From NCBI RefSeq assembly GCF_001640805.2, contig NC_066852.1, forward strand, positions 5,812,194 through 5,876,193: a DNA stretch of 64,000 nt. Reading direction: 5' to 3'. This DNA is from Lates calcarifer (taxonomy: Eukaryota > Chordata > Actinopteri > Centropomidae). Below are positions 1 to 11,885 of this stretch, one piece after another (the stretch's first letter is position 1; every line of letters begins with the position of its first letter). The translations under genes and the position numbers were made by a program. A model generated the notes under the pieces. The model had not been told where the DNA came from, searched no databases, and saw nothing but the letters and a program-made list of their open reading frames with translations.

Positions 1-3000
1 GCTGGTCAGGGAGCAGCAGAGTGTTTTAATGAGATGACCAGTCATTTCCGCTGGACTAGGCAAGAAAATGAATTGCCTCTGCAGAGCAATTCAGAATGAA
101 TAGAATAATGACCACCCATATCAACAGTTTGTTTACTCACAGAAATCCAGACTTGGCTTAGAGGCTCTGTGTAACTCAGGCAGCATTCAGATACGTGAAG
201 AGTTTCCAAAGAGCAACTGGTTGATAGTAGGGTGTGTGTACTTTGATGTCTGAGCTTCCAAAGGGGCGTGGGAATATTCTCCACAGGCACGAGGCGGAGA
301 TGTTCCACAGGGAATATCACTGGTTGCTTAATTGAACCTTTCTATTTATGATACCAGCCTCACCTCTCTGGATTCACCGAGCAGCAGCACAGGAAACAAG
401 TGCGGTCTCCCAGTGGGAACAACAGAAAAAAGGAGGGATTCATTACACAGTGCAGGCATCAAGAAATACCCAGCTCCTCTGTGCCTATTGTATTATTCAG
501 TGATGTAAAACCTGAGGGGTTTATGAGGGCATTACACTAAGATTACAGAGAAAACCCTACGCCCATCGTGGGGGCAGCAAGGAAGATTAAAAAAAAAAAC
601 TTTGATGCAGATTTGCAGATTGTCAGATCTCACACAGCTGTGTCCAACCAAGAAGGAAAAACAGAGGAGGGAAACAGAGGAGAGAAAATCATGGCATATG
701 TAGGTCACTGAGCACCTGCATGGTTTAAAAGCTAATAATCTACACACAGACCTGGTCATGCACTGCTTGGCTCCATAATAAAAAAAAATTAACGTGGTTA
801 TCATTGGCTCCATTGTTACAGGAGATGAGGGCAAGGCCTTTGTGGGCTATTCAAGGAGACAAAAATACAGACAGGATGAGTTGGACATGATCAGGGAAGG
901 ATGTGTCAGACAGACTGGAGGAGAGATGGGAAACACTGCTCCCATAACACACACTCAGCACTTCCTAAGCTTTCATCAAGCTCAGATATTTCACTGGACA
1001 GTCCAGCTGTTTCTTGTTGTTTTCCAGTTGGAAAAAGATGCAGTCTTTGCTGAAAAGATACCCAGGAGAAAGCAGTTGTTAAATGGCTTGCTTAAATATT
1101 TTAGGAACACCCAGAGTTGCACCTTTTTTGTTTGTTTGTGGCTATGTTTGAAAGTTCACACTTTTTAAAGAAGTGAATTGAGAAAAACCTATAAAACAAT
1201 AGCAAAGCACATGTTTTCATTCATGCTTGAAAAACAACTCAAACAATTATTTGATTGTAGAAATAGTTGTTGATTAATTTCCTTTTGTTTGCTTAATGTA
1301 TTACTCATACTCAGTTATGAAGATTACTATAGGCTACATGTTTGTTAGAACTGTGCACTTGTAATATTCAGTTTCATTCAAAATGCTGCTTTTTTCATCC
1401 CTTCACTGGCCACTCTTTTTGAGTGGGGGTTTCACGTCTTTCCTGGACAGCTGTTTCCATGGCAGACCTCTCAAGCTTTTTATCTCTACGTCAAGCTCAC
1501 TTAGGCACCTAATCTGCACTAATACTCCCTGAATTAAGGAGGAACTCAGGGACGGGGGGTAAACTCCATTAGCTCTGTCGGACCAAAGATGAAACTGAGT
1601 GCTGCATTTAATGGAAAGTTGTAGTACTAAATTAATCACCTGCAATAATTTATTGTCAACTTTGGATTCTGTTTCAACATAACATATTCTGATATTTTGG
1701 ACTGTTTGAATACTTGGCCTAGTTAGATTTGATATTAAGTTACACAGTACATGATGTGCATTTGAAACTTAAAACCAGAAGTAAGCACTGGCATGCCTCA
1801 CTTACACAAACTTTTGTCAGAAACAGTAAAAATAGCATTTCTGTATATGTATGAATTAAGTTAACTGAGAGGATTTTCATTGAAGAGCAGATATCTGCAC
1901 CATTGTGATAAACATTCTGTCAAATTCCATCCTTCCAGTGTAAAGAAAAGATTATCATTCTCTCACTCTTCATCAGAAGATGGCTTACATTTGTACAAAA
2001 GTGTAGCTACAGTACAAGAAGTGCTCAGGAACAGTGGAAGTTGAAAAGCCCTTCTCCTCTGCACACAGCTTTTAATTCTGCCAGAACTGTGTGTGCTTTT
2101 CTGCATGTAGTACTGTGGAGAGGGAGCTAAATAGGTGACAGGCTTCGACTGGATTGGTTCTGTTTTGACTGTCACAAGAAGCGCAGATTCTCCTCCATAC
2201 TTCTGTGCAGCTCTTTGTTAAAGTTCTCAGTTAGAAAACACCTTTTTTTTAACTTTGTCATTTAGAGCTGTAGAGGTAAACTTTATCCACTTGGGACCAA
2301 ACTTTATGGTATCTTTGCTGCTGTTGCACAGTACAGAGTAAATTACATTTAGAGATACAAAGCTAAATGAAATATTTACTGAAATTAACGTTTCATTGCT
2401 GTCCTCAGCTGTTGTGCTGCTGAGCTTTATTTCCCTGCAACTAACTTCAAATGTGACATTACAATACTCTTGATCCCTGTAGGGAAAAGGTCTTTTTTAT
2501 TTATTTTTTAAATTTATTTATCTATTTAGCACCCTTGGGAGGTCTGGGTGTCTGAGTGTCATCTCTGTTTTCAAGTAAAATTGAACATGATGAGAATATG
2601 AGGTCTGGCTCTGCAAGTTTACTTCTCTACCTCTGTAAATACAACGAAAGCCATACATAGTCCAAACATGAGCTTCAAGCATACAAAGTCACTGTAAACA
2701 TTAAACTATACCTCTTATTGTCAAATGTAATTGTGACCTACTTTTGACCTGCATGCAGTGTTATTACTGTCAGCAGCAGCTAAAAACAAGCTGCCGTCTT
2801 GTCATGATCTCCAGAAAGACTGAGGGCTAATCAGCTTACCCTGTCTGCTTTAGCAGGTGACCCTAGACACTGTTGTGGATCCAGATGACAGTTGGTGGAG
2901 GTCAGGTTATCCCTCTTTCTTTGAATGAGAGGCCCAACACCATCTCTATCACTAATTAGTAGTAGACCACACCTACATACTGTGTGCACCATTCAGGGGC

Positions 3001-4171
3001 TGGTTTAGAATTTTTGAATGGGAAACCAGACTGGGCACATTTTTGAAGAGAAGGGGCACATTTGTGAAAAGAGCAAGAATATGTTTTGCGTCTTCTTGTA
3101 GCTTTTTGTATCTCTTTGAATACATTGCACATCTTTTTTGGGTAATTTTTTGTCTTATTGTGGTCATTTTTTGTTTCTTTGTGGATATTTTGCAGCTCTT
3201 TTCTGGAGTCATTTGATTGACTTTCCAACAAAAATGTTAGCAGCAACATTTACAAACTTATAGAAATGGTTACAAACTATTTCTATACAATGGACCACTG
3301 AGATGTGTCATGACTTGACTGGCCTGTATGCTGCAAGCCAAATGGAAATAAATGTGTGTATGCTCAGCAAAGAAATTCCAGGACAACAGTTATAAATCAT
3401 ACTATAATCACCTGTTTTATTTTGGAGTCGGTAGCTGAGGTTGCAGAAATGGAGATTTGGCGTTTCATAGATTCTCAATTTAGAATCTGCACAAGTGACC
3501 CTGACACTGAAAGCCAGACCATCATTGTGTGTCTCTGAAGTGTTCATGAGCGTGTTCCTTCGTTAACATTCATGTGGAAGTGACTTTGTGTGGATTTGTT
3601 TGTGGACCATAGGCTGTCAGGATGATTCAGCAGTGCCCCCTCCCAAGGCCCTATCCCTCCACTGCATACCAACACAGATCTTTCCAGGGTGCTTTTGCAC
3701 CATTAGTCCCACATGGGCAACAGCATCAGGCCCAGAGAAAGAGAGGGAGAGAGAGAGAGAGAGAGAAAGGAAGAGAAGGGCTCGGCAGGCAGTTGAACTA
3801 CTGGCATGGTGAGCTTGCCCTGAAAAGGGCACATGCCTCCCTGCGCAATTATCCACTGTGCATAGAAACAGCACCCCCACCCTCATCACATACACACACA
3901 ATGGTTTGACCAACACAACTAAAAATGGACGCTAAGAGAACAAGGCCAGAATGTTAAGATCATCACGCTGATGTAGGATTGACATTTATGTTCACTTAAA
4001 TTGTGTTAGTGAAATTAAATATGAGTGAACGGGGCATGAACATCCCCAAGGAGGGTATTAAAACGAGCACAGCACATCAGAGGATGTCAGTTGGTATTGC
4101 ACGTATAGCATGAGATCATCACTGTATCATGAAAATTCATGTTGTATCGCCTCTTCTCTCTTGTTCTACAG
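1..4171 (+). other. non-coding DNA upstream of jam3 exon 2 (presumed intron 1)
   Basis: No exon with coding character was found on either strand. The first recognised jam3 exon starts in phase 1 at 4172, so a signal-peptide exon must lie upstream, most likely before the window start. The stretch holds a purine-rich GA simple repeat at about 3733-3775 and scattered AT-rich DNA. Open frames of up to about 124 codons occur but show no domain, no consistent splice context and no family resemblance. Calling it intron 1 is an inference from the JAM gene structure. Confidence 0.6.
3733..3775 (+). repeat. (GA)n simple repeat
   Basis: Purine-only tract of gaga and gaaag units, giving Arg/Glu-rich chance frames on both strands. 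Confidence 0.9.
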
Positions 4172-4739
4172 GCTACTTAAGTGTGTTAGCAGTGGTACTA
4201 AAAACAAACAACGACTCACCATGGACCGACGAGTTTGACAGTAAGAGCTAATTAACAAATACCCTCACAAAAAATGCAGAAACACTTTTTACATTAGTCT
4301 TGAATTCATTTCTTCTACATCATTCCCCTTTCCTCTTTCCTGCAGAAATCGAGTTATCATGTTTGATTGAGTCTATCTCTACAACCAACCCCAGAATTGA
4401 GTGGAAGAAGATAACGAATGACGGACCGAGTTATGTGTACTTTGACAAGAAGATCTCAGGTAATGTATAAGATGCACATACAATTTTTTTATTTTTTTTA
4501 TTTTTTTACAGTTTCTACTTTTATTACTGACACTGACCATGTTTTTCTTCCAACAGGTGACCTGGAGAACAGAGCAGTGATCAGAGAACCTGCCACGTTA
4601 CTGATAACCAACGCCACGAGATCAGACACAGCAAAATATCGCTGTGAGGTCACTGCTGCTGATGACCAGAAGTCATTTGATGAGATTGTCATTAACCTTG
4701 TTGTAAGAGGTACTCTAACTTACCTGTATCATCACTTAA

Positions 4740-4800
<61 letters not shown>

Positions 4801-7800
4801 CAGGCCTGTGTTGCATGTAGAGTGAAAGAGATGAGGCAGATATGTTAAAATATGATAAAGGTTCTTCTAAACGCAATAAGCAAGCTATTATTGTGTCCTT
4901 AAAAGAGAGACCTTGTGATTCACACGTTAGATGCTGTAAGATGAAACCGTGCTGTAGGTCGCACCAACCCTTTGGCATACATACGAGGATGCGTTATGAC
5001 CAGACCTGCCCAGCTGCAAAGGCGTGTTCTGGGCTATAAGAGGAAAGCTCTGAAACTGCATCTGCTCTGAATGGCAGTTCTAAAGAAAGCAAGCGCGTGT
5101 TTTGGTGGCGTTTTTTGGCACAGGCCAAAAATCATGTACCCGTCCGGTCCTGTCAATGCAGTCAGTCCAGTGAACCATGAGGGGTCAGGGTGACATTGTT
5201 TTTTAAAACATCAGAGTCAATCATAGGCCGAGCAGCATCATGAAAGAATGGTGTCAGTATTTTATCTCTGTGATACTCACTGAATACAAAAACATCTCAA
5301 CTGTAAATCTCCCCATGAGGACTCAGTATAGTGACTATGATCATATGTTTTGTGTCACTGCAGTAAAGCCTGTGGTGCCAAAATGCAGTGTCCCGAAATC
5401 GGTGCCTTTTGGGAAGTCAGCTGAGCTGAGCTGTGTGGAGGAGGAGGGATTCCCCAAGTCTCAGTACCAGTGGTTCAAGAACAGGGAGGAGATTCCCGAC
5501 GACCCAAAGACCAGCCTCAAGTTCTTCAACTCTTCATACATGCTCAACGCAGAAACAGGAACTCTGGTTAGTATGTGTGCGCATGTCTTTGGACAAGGAC
5601 ACACATGACCGGCATGGGTGGGGCAGCAGGGACGGTGGCCTGGCGCCCAGGGGTGGGGGCAGATATTTTGGGGAGACAGTTGATGGTGCGAGAGGGCTTG
5701 AGCCACGAGGGGAATCTGCTGTCCTCGTTTGCACATTCCTCAATTCTCGCTCGCTTTCCAGTGCAGCTCGATCTGCTCAGTGGCTCGCCTGGAACACTCT
5801 CCTGTCAACCTTCATGCTGGCCTCTAAGATGTGACATGTTACTGCAAACTCCAGCACTGGTCTTTATGTGAAACTCTATCATAAGTCATTGCTGTAAACT
5901 GATGAGGTTTGGAGGGTTTTTTTTCTCCTGTACTTATCTTGTTTTGGCTGTTATTTTTAGACTGATCACAGATCAGTCAGTTATCACTCTCCTCTGTTCC
6001 TCCCATGTGAAGAAATAATGCCCATCATGTAGAGAGTGGAATTTGTCGAAATAAATGTTTATTTTGTTTTAGATTAGATTGTATTATTTATCTGGGAAAA
6101 GTTTCAGTATCATTTTGGAAATTGGAAAAAACTTTTTTATCCATAATCTGTATTTCTTGTTATTATTTTATGAACATTTCTTTACAGCAAAAAAACAAAA
6201 AAATCTGATTTTCATTATTCCACACTGTCTTATTTCTGTGGTTTTCAAATATTTATATTTATTATTGCTTGAACCTAAGAACACATTAAAAAAGCTACAG
6301 ATTCTGTACATTATTGTTTGTATACATAACAGAGGGAAAGAGAGAAAAGTGTTGTTACTGAGATGAAAATAACGACAATCATAAATTCATTCAATTAAAT
6401 AGAAAAATTTTGACTTAATGTTCTCAGTTCATCTCTTACTCCTGTTTCTTTATGATCATTTCTGATTGTACATAATAGTGAGTGCAGTCAATTTAAGTAA
6501 CAGACCTCCCACTGTTTTATGTCGTCTTTTAAAAAGCTAATGTAATATAGCACCACAAGCTTCTCTGGTATGTTGCCTTTAAGACTGACAGCCCTGCAAT
6601 AGGGTTCAGGGCTTTTCCCCGGTTTCTGGAAGGCTTAGGTGCACATTTGTCAGTTATCCTCAAATATAAGATGACTCCCACTTTTTCAAACCTAATTTCC
6701 AGAAAAAGTATTGTAAAGGTAACAGGGCCAATACAGTGTCCTTTCTCTCCATGGTGATAGAGAACTCTCAGTGTACTTTTTTCTATTCATTTAGCTTAGC
6801 CTAAGTCTTACAATGACAGGGAATTCTTTTTATGCGTTGTGTAAAGTTAAGTTATATATGCACTTCCCTTTCCTGCACTGAATCCCAGAGGATTTCTGAC
6901 CACTGCATTTGCTCATTTGTTCACTGTTTTATCAGGAAGCAGACAGCAGTATGTCTAATTCTGTTCAGTTTTCATATTTAAAGCTCACTGACATGGTAAT
7001 GAAATTTTGTCTCTTATCAAAATGAATGTGAATGTGGTATGAATGTCACTCTCTCTACTCACAGTAACTCTGAGTGCATCAGTATTTGGCCTGTGATTTT
7101 ACACATGTTCTTTTTATTTTAAAGTCAAATCAAACAGTCCTACAAATTGTCATAGATCTTGTCATGATCTAATATGTTCTAAAAACCTATGAAGTGTAAT
7201 TAATGGCTTTGTGACTCCTCCTCTGCAGAAGTTCATCGCAGTCAGAAAAGAAGATGCAGGGGAGTATTTTTGCCGAGCGAAGAATGATGCAGGATATGCT
7301 GAGTGTGCACCCCAGAAGATGGAAGTCTGTAAGTGTGTCACAGATACAATGTTAATATCAATGTCCAGTGTGATGATGAACTTGATAATCAAAGCTGAAT
7401 AGATGTGTCACTAAAAAGACTGTACTTAACCAGATGTCACTATTAATTTCTATATTCTTACTTGACCTCAACAGATGATATTGACATTGTGGGGATTATA
7501 CTGGGAGTGCTGGTGGTGGTCGTAGTGCTCCTGTGTATAACAGTGGGGATCTGCTGTGCATACAAGCGAGGCTACTTCTCCAGCCAAAAACAGACGGGGA
7601 ACAAGTAAGACGTCAAAACATCCTCCCATTCAAATAATCAACAATTACATGTATTCCTCTCTAACCTGCATTACTTCATGAAACCATCATGTGCTTTGTG
7701 TCCTTTAGTTACAAAGTCCCAGCTAAAGGAGACGGAGTGGACTACGTCAGGACGGAGGATGAGGTTTGTAGAAAGCACTTAGAACTGGATGCCTATAGAA

Positions 7801-8755
7801 TTTGTTACTAATACTCTTGACAGGTTTTAAAGCTTATTTTGAATTTGAAGGACAGTCCAATCAGTGTTTCAGTCTCTCAGTGGAAATCAGCTTAAAAACT
7901 TTAATATGATCAGCAGTAATACAGAGTATAGAAATTATGGTTAATGGGCTAAAACTACAAAACACACACTAAAATTTTTAGTGGGTTCAAAATCTTTGAT
8001 GTTGAAAACATGGTTAGTCAGGAAATGTCAAAATTGAGTCAGTGGCTTGTAGACAGTAGAACCAAATTTAACTACACTTTGGTTAAACTGAATCTATTTT
8101 GTTTTCCACAGATGTTAAACTTGCTCAAAGCAGATTTCTTAATGTTCCCTGCAATGAGTTTCTTGATCAAAAAATATCTGGTAACTCTGTGGTTCTGTGG
8201 TAAAAATGTTTAGAAGTCTGAACTCATCTACATTTATTTCATTGGAAAAATTGGCATTTTAATTGCAAGTACAGTAAATGATAATGCATGCAAATTGCTA
8301 TGATGATGATCTTTCTAATCAGCTAAAGGCCTCCTCACAGACTGTACAAAGAGACAATGCAATATATGTTTTACATAAGTAAAAGAGCCAATTTTAGTTT
8401 CTCACAGGATTCAGTATTTAGGTTCAGTATTCAGGTCAAATGTATGAATGAAAAAAATCATCTTTAACTCAAGGTGTTTTTTGGGAAACAGAGCCCTTGT
8501 CTGTGTCTACCACCAAGCATGTCTCATTACCTGAATAAAGGCTTAAATTGTTCAATTCCTAATTCCCATGTTATAGAGCAGTAAGAGATCTCTGCCAAAA
8601 TACAACATGAGCATATATTTTCTTCAGTTTAGAATGAGAATGGAGTAGAAATACTCTGTCTGTAGCAATGTTGAACCACTTCTGACACATTCTTACACGT
8701 TGCTGTATGTGCTCTGCAGGGGGATTTCCGACACAAGTCGTCATTTGTGATCTGA
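4172..8755 (+). CDS. jam3: Junctional adhesion molecule, JAM-C/JAM3 type (exons 2-9, lacks exon 1)
   Basis: Single-pass immunoglobulin-superfamily adhesion protein of tight junctions and cell contacts. Exons, all GT-AG and phase-consistent: 4172-4240, 4346-4459, 4557-4709, 5364-5566, 7229-7328, 7475-7604, 7709-7763, 8720-8755 (860 nt, about 285 residues plus stop). Ig domain 1 has its cysteine pair in IELSC and AKYRCEV and keeps the RIE motif (PRIEWKK) used for JAM dimerisation. Ig domain 2 runs from AELSC to GEYFCRA, with the additional JAM cysteines in PKCSVP and AECAPQ. N-glycosylation sequons are NDS, NAT and NSS. A hydrophobic helix ([16 protein letters not shown]...) precedes CCAYKRGYF and a short tail ending [11 protein letters not shown], a PDZ ligand for PAR3/ZO-1-type partners. 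This tail and the YVRT segment resemble mammalian JAM-C more than JAM-A or JAM-B. The signal peptide is outside the window. Which teleost duplicate (jam3a or jam3b) it is cannot be told from the sequence alone. Confidence 0.96.
4742..4798 (+). repeat. (TG)n microsatellite in jam3 intron 4
   Basis: About 28 uninterrupted TG units starting 32 nt after the exon 4 donor at 4710. It lies in the transcribed strand of the intron and is likely polymorphic in length. Confidence 0.97.
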
Positions 8756-11700
8756 GAAGGGAGAGGATGATGAGGGGTATTGTGCTGAGTGAACGACATG
8801 ACGAGTGGGACTGCGCTCCACGCTGTCTGACCACGGAGCTGCCACAGTTCATGCTCTTAGCTCTCAGCATGACTGAAATCCAACTGCTCAAGTTTGCCAA
8901 AGGTGACAAGATTTCACAGGACAACAATATGTAAAAAACTATTACACACATAGGGACTGAGATGTATCTGTCAACTTCTCACCACCAGCTGAATTCTTTT
9001 GCTAAATTATGGAGTTGTTACTTTACAGTTCTTGCATGGTTTTAAACACTAATCGAGGTGGAGAAAAGGAAACATTTCTTTGTTCTGCCGGGTAGAAAAG
9101 GAGGAGTCTCTCTCTCCTTCAGAGTCAGTCTATCATGACACATTTCTACTGTAAACTTTTAGCTTCAAACCTTTTGTCATTTGTATAACATTTCTTTTCT
9201 ACTGTTGAAATTTGTCAGACTATTTTTGATGGAATATATTTTAAAATGCCTATAGATAAAGGTTTACTTTTTTAAATATTTGTAAAATACTAACATGTGT
9301 TTTGTTTTTGTTTTTTTTTGTTTTTATTATTATTATTATTATTATTTGGTTGTGGATTAAAAATATGTAACACTTTAACCACTTTGCATCAAGCTGTAAG
9401 CATTTACACCTTTGCAATCAGAAAAAAAGACAGACAAATGAAAAATGACTTGTATCAGCATATCAAGATGTGGTTCTTGATTGGCGGTCTTACATATTTA
9501 ATTTCTCCACTGGGAATGCCCAGTTTCTGTTGCGAGAGACTTCCATGTTAATGTTTGTAGATAGTCTTAGTAAGAGGCTTTGAAGAGTGCCAGTCAAATG
9601 CTGTGAAACACTGTTCACAATCAGTGCTGCGTTTTCTTGATTTTAAGTGTCCTTCTATGCTTGCTGTTAATCTTGTATATATTGAACTTACTGTCCAGGA
9701 TAGAGTTTTGCTGTCATACATATGTTCAGTATTACACTAAATGATAATGATAATAATAATAACATTAATAATGATAATGAAAATACAGGGTTTGTAGGTT
9801 AACCTTCCAGACCCAAACAAAACTAGAGGACATATGTGACATGGTACTGCCAGATTCCACAGTGTAAAAGCCTCTGTTTGAATTCTAAATAGAAACAAAC
9901 CCAGAGCACAGACCTCTCTGTTACTGTGACAGTGGCAGTTAAAGCCTGTTATCAGGACCAGGTTATTTTAACTACTGAGTCACCTACTTTTAAGCTACAG
10001 TTACTAAAGGTAGCACATCAGTGAAAATGCTCCAGCTCCACAGTAGATACACAGTCAGGTTAACATCATCTTTGACATAAATCCTGCTTGATATTTGCTG
10101 TTTCTGCTAATACTTAATTAGAGTAGACCTCGTCTAACATTTCTAATCTTTAGTTGTTGACTAAACATTTTAGTTGGAAAGAAAAATTATTTTAGATTTG
10201 ACTGAAGTTCATATTGTACTCATTCCTCTCAGCAAAGCTGAAGGAAAACAGAACTGACCCTGCACTTCAGTGTTACTATATACAGCTGGGGTCTGGAGGG
10301 TTAACAGTTGTACTGATTGTATATAGATTTTTCTCGCTCTCTCTGAAGATTATGTAAAGTGGTGAAAAATGTAAAAAAAAAAAATTTCCTATTTGAGGCG
10401 ATATGAAACTCTTTCCATTTGTAAGGCTGAGAAAAGTTAACATTTTATCATATCATTTCATGACATATGAAGAGCTTCTAAACAGCAGCATGGCAGATAC
10501 AGTCTTTACCCTGGTGTCAGTTTTTAAAAAGGTATACACCACAAACTGCTCACATCATGCAGAGTTGTGTTATTCTTGGCTGCGTCTCATCATCTCTTTG
10601 TGTTCCAGCCAGATAAAACAATCACAAACACCAGATATGTTTCAGTATTCATCTAAGTTCCATGCAGCTCATACAGATCTCATGTTCTGCTGTTATGAAT
10701 GTTTTATAATCAAGGGTGATAAAATGTTACCTGAGTATCAGTCATGGTAGAGACGATCTGCCCAACATTTGCACATAGGAAGTTGTCAACACTGCTCAGT
10801 CTTTTTTTGTTGCATTAAGGAACCAAGAGAAAAAAAACTGTACTATTATACTAATAAACCCAATTAAGTCTAAAACTGAATCCTGTTACAGGTACATCAC
10901 AGTGTATGGTGAGATGTGAGTCACACAGGACACAGATGCATAAATTCTACTTTCATTCATTCAACTTTCATTCCTCTTAAGTGCCTTCTGCCTTTACGAT
11001 AGTCCAGTTTCTCCATTCTCTCTCCCTCTTGTTCATTTCTACAACACAGCACCGTCAGGCTTCATGTTTTGTTTTCATTTAACCACAAGCACGGCGTTTG
11101 AGAGGAATGATGCCACCACAAACTTCCACCTCCCTTCTTTACATATCTGCAAAATTTGTAAATAGCTTTTTTTTCATAGATTTGAAGGTGTAGACATGTT
11201 GAAGTAGACATAGAAATATATATAGTGCCTAAATATAGGGGGAATTATTTTTGGTAAAGACACACGGCACTATTAGGCAAAAGAAAAAAGGTGGATACCC
11301 AAAGCAGGGGCATTTATATGGGCTTTGGTTTCTAACAGGTTTAAAAAGACAAAGTGGGATATGGTTTTCATTTATAACACCAGCAGTGTGGTGAATTTTA
11401 TTTTGAAACCCATTCTATTCAGGTGTTATGAGTGTTTGATAAACTAGAGTTAATGGAAAGTGTCAACAACAAAGAGGGATTCATGTAGAGCAGCTACACG
11501 TAGGCCTACCTTTACCCCACAGACAGTCCTGAAGTGTGTCTGTGATCTGGTTGGATGTCGTAGGGCGACAGTGACAGAGATTATATTTGCACCACACTGA
11601 GAGACGGTTTCCAAAGTGTTCTGTGTTAAGGGGGCGAGTTAAGCCAAGCTAGCTCACCGTCGTCTCTCAGCTCGTGGATGGCAGCGCTCTGCTGGTGCAG

Positions 11701-11885
11701 CACCATTAAACTATTACTGACTGGAGACTGGTACATGAAGAACCAAACTCACGCACAGTAGAATGTCCATTAGGGCCTGCTGGGTTTTTTTTTTTTTTCT
11801 TTTTCTTTTCTTTTTGTTGTTGTTTTTTTATTATTATTTTAGAACCACTCAATTTGTGATTAATAAACTCACTTCAAATACTGGA
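8756..11885 (+). other. jam3: jam3 3' UTR (approximate end)
   Basis: After the TGA there is about 3.1 kb without exons before a strong polyadenylation context. An earlier AATAAA at 10853-10858 may give a shorter form. The region is AU-rich, with ATT/AAT simple repeats at 9325-9346 and 9739-9780 and a long T-rich tract at 11785-11828. The length of the UTR is inferred from the position of the poly(A) signals, not from transcript data. Confidence 0.6.
11862..11867 (+). terminator. polyadenylation signal, probable distal jam3 site
   Basis: Canonical AATAAA, followed 20-40 nt later by a GT-rich run (gtttgtgtttgttttttctg), which is the expected downstream element. It is the best poly(A) context downstream of the jam3 stop codon. 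Confidence 0.6.

Noticed and set aside
3617..3916. Ser-Leu repeat and Arg-Glu repeat frames on opposite strands
   Set aside because: Produced by the GA simple repeat at 3733-3775.
4418..4825. 135-codon frame across jam3 exons 3-4
   Set aside because: It reads through intron 3 and into the TG repeat. The true coding path uses the GT-AG junctions 4459^4557 and 4709^5364.
11671..11690. CTCF-like gcagcgctctgctggtg in the jam3 3' UTR
   Set aside because: The spacing between the GCGC and CTGCTGG parts is about two bases short of the consensus, so the match is weak.
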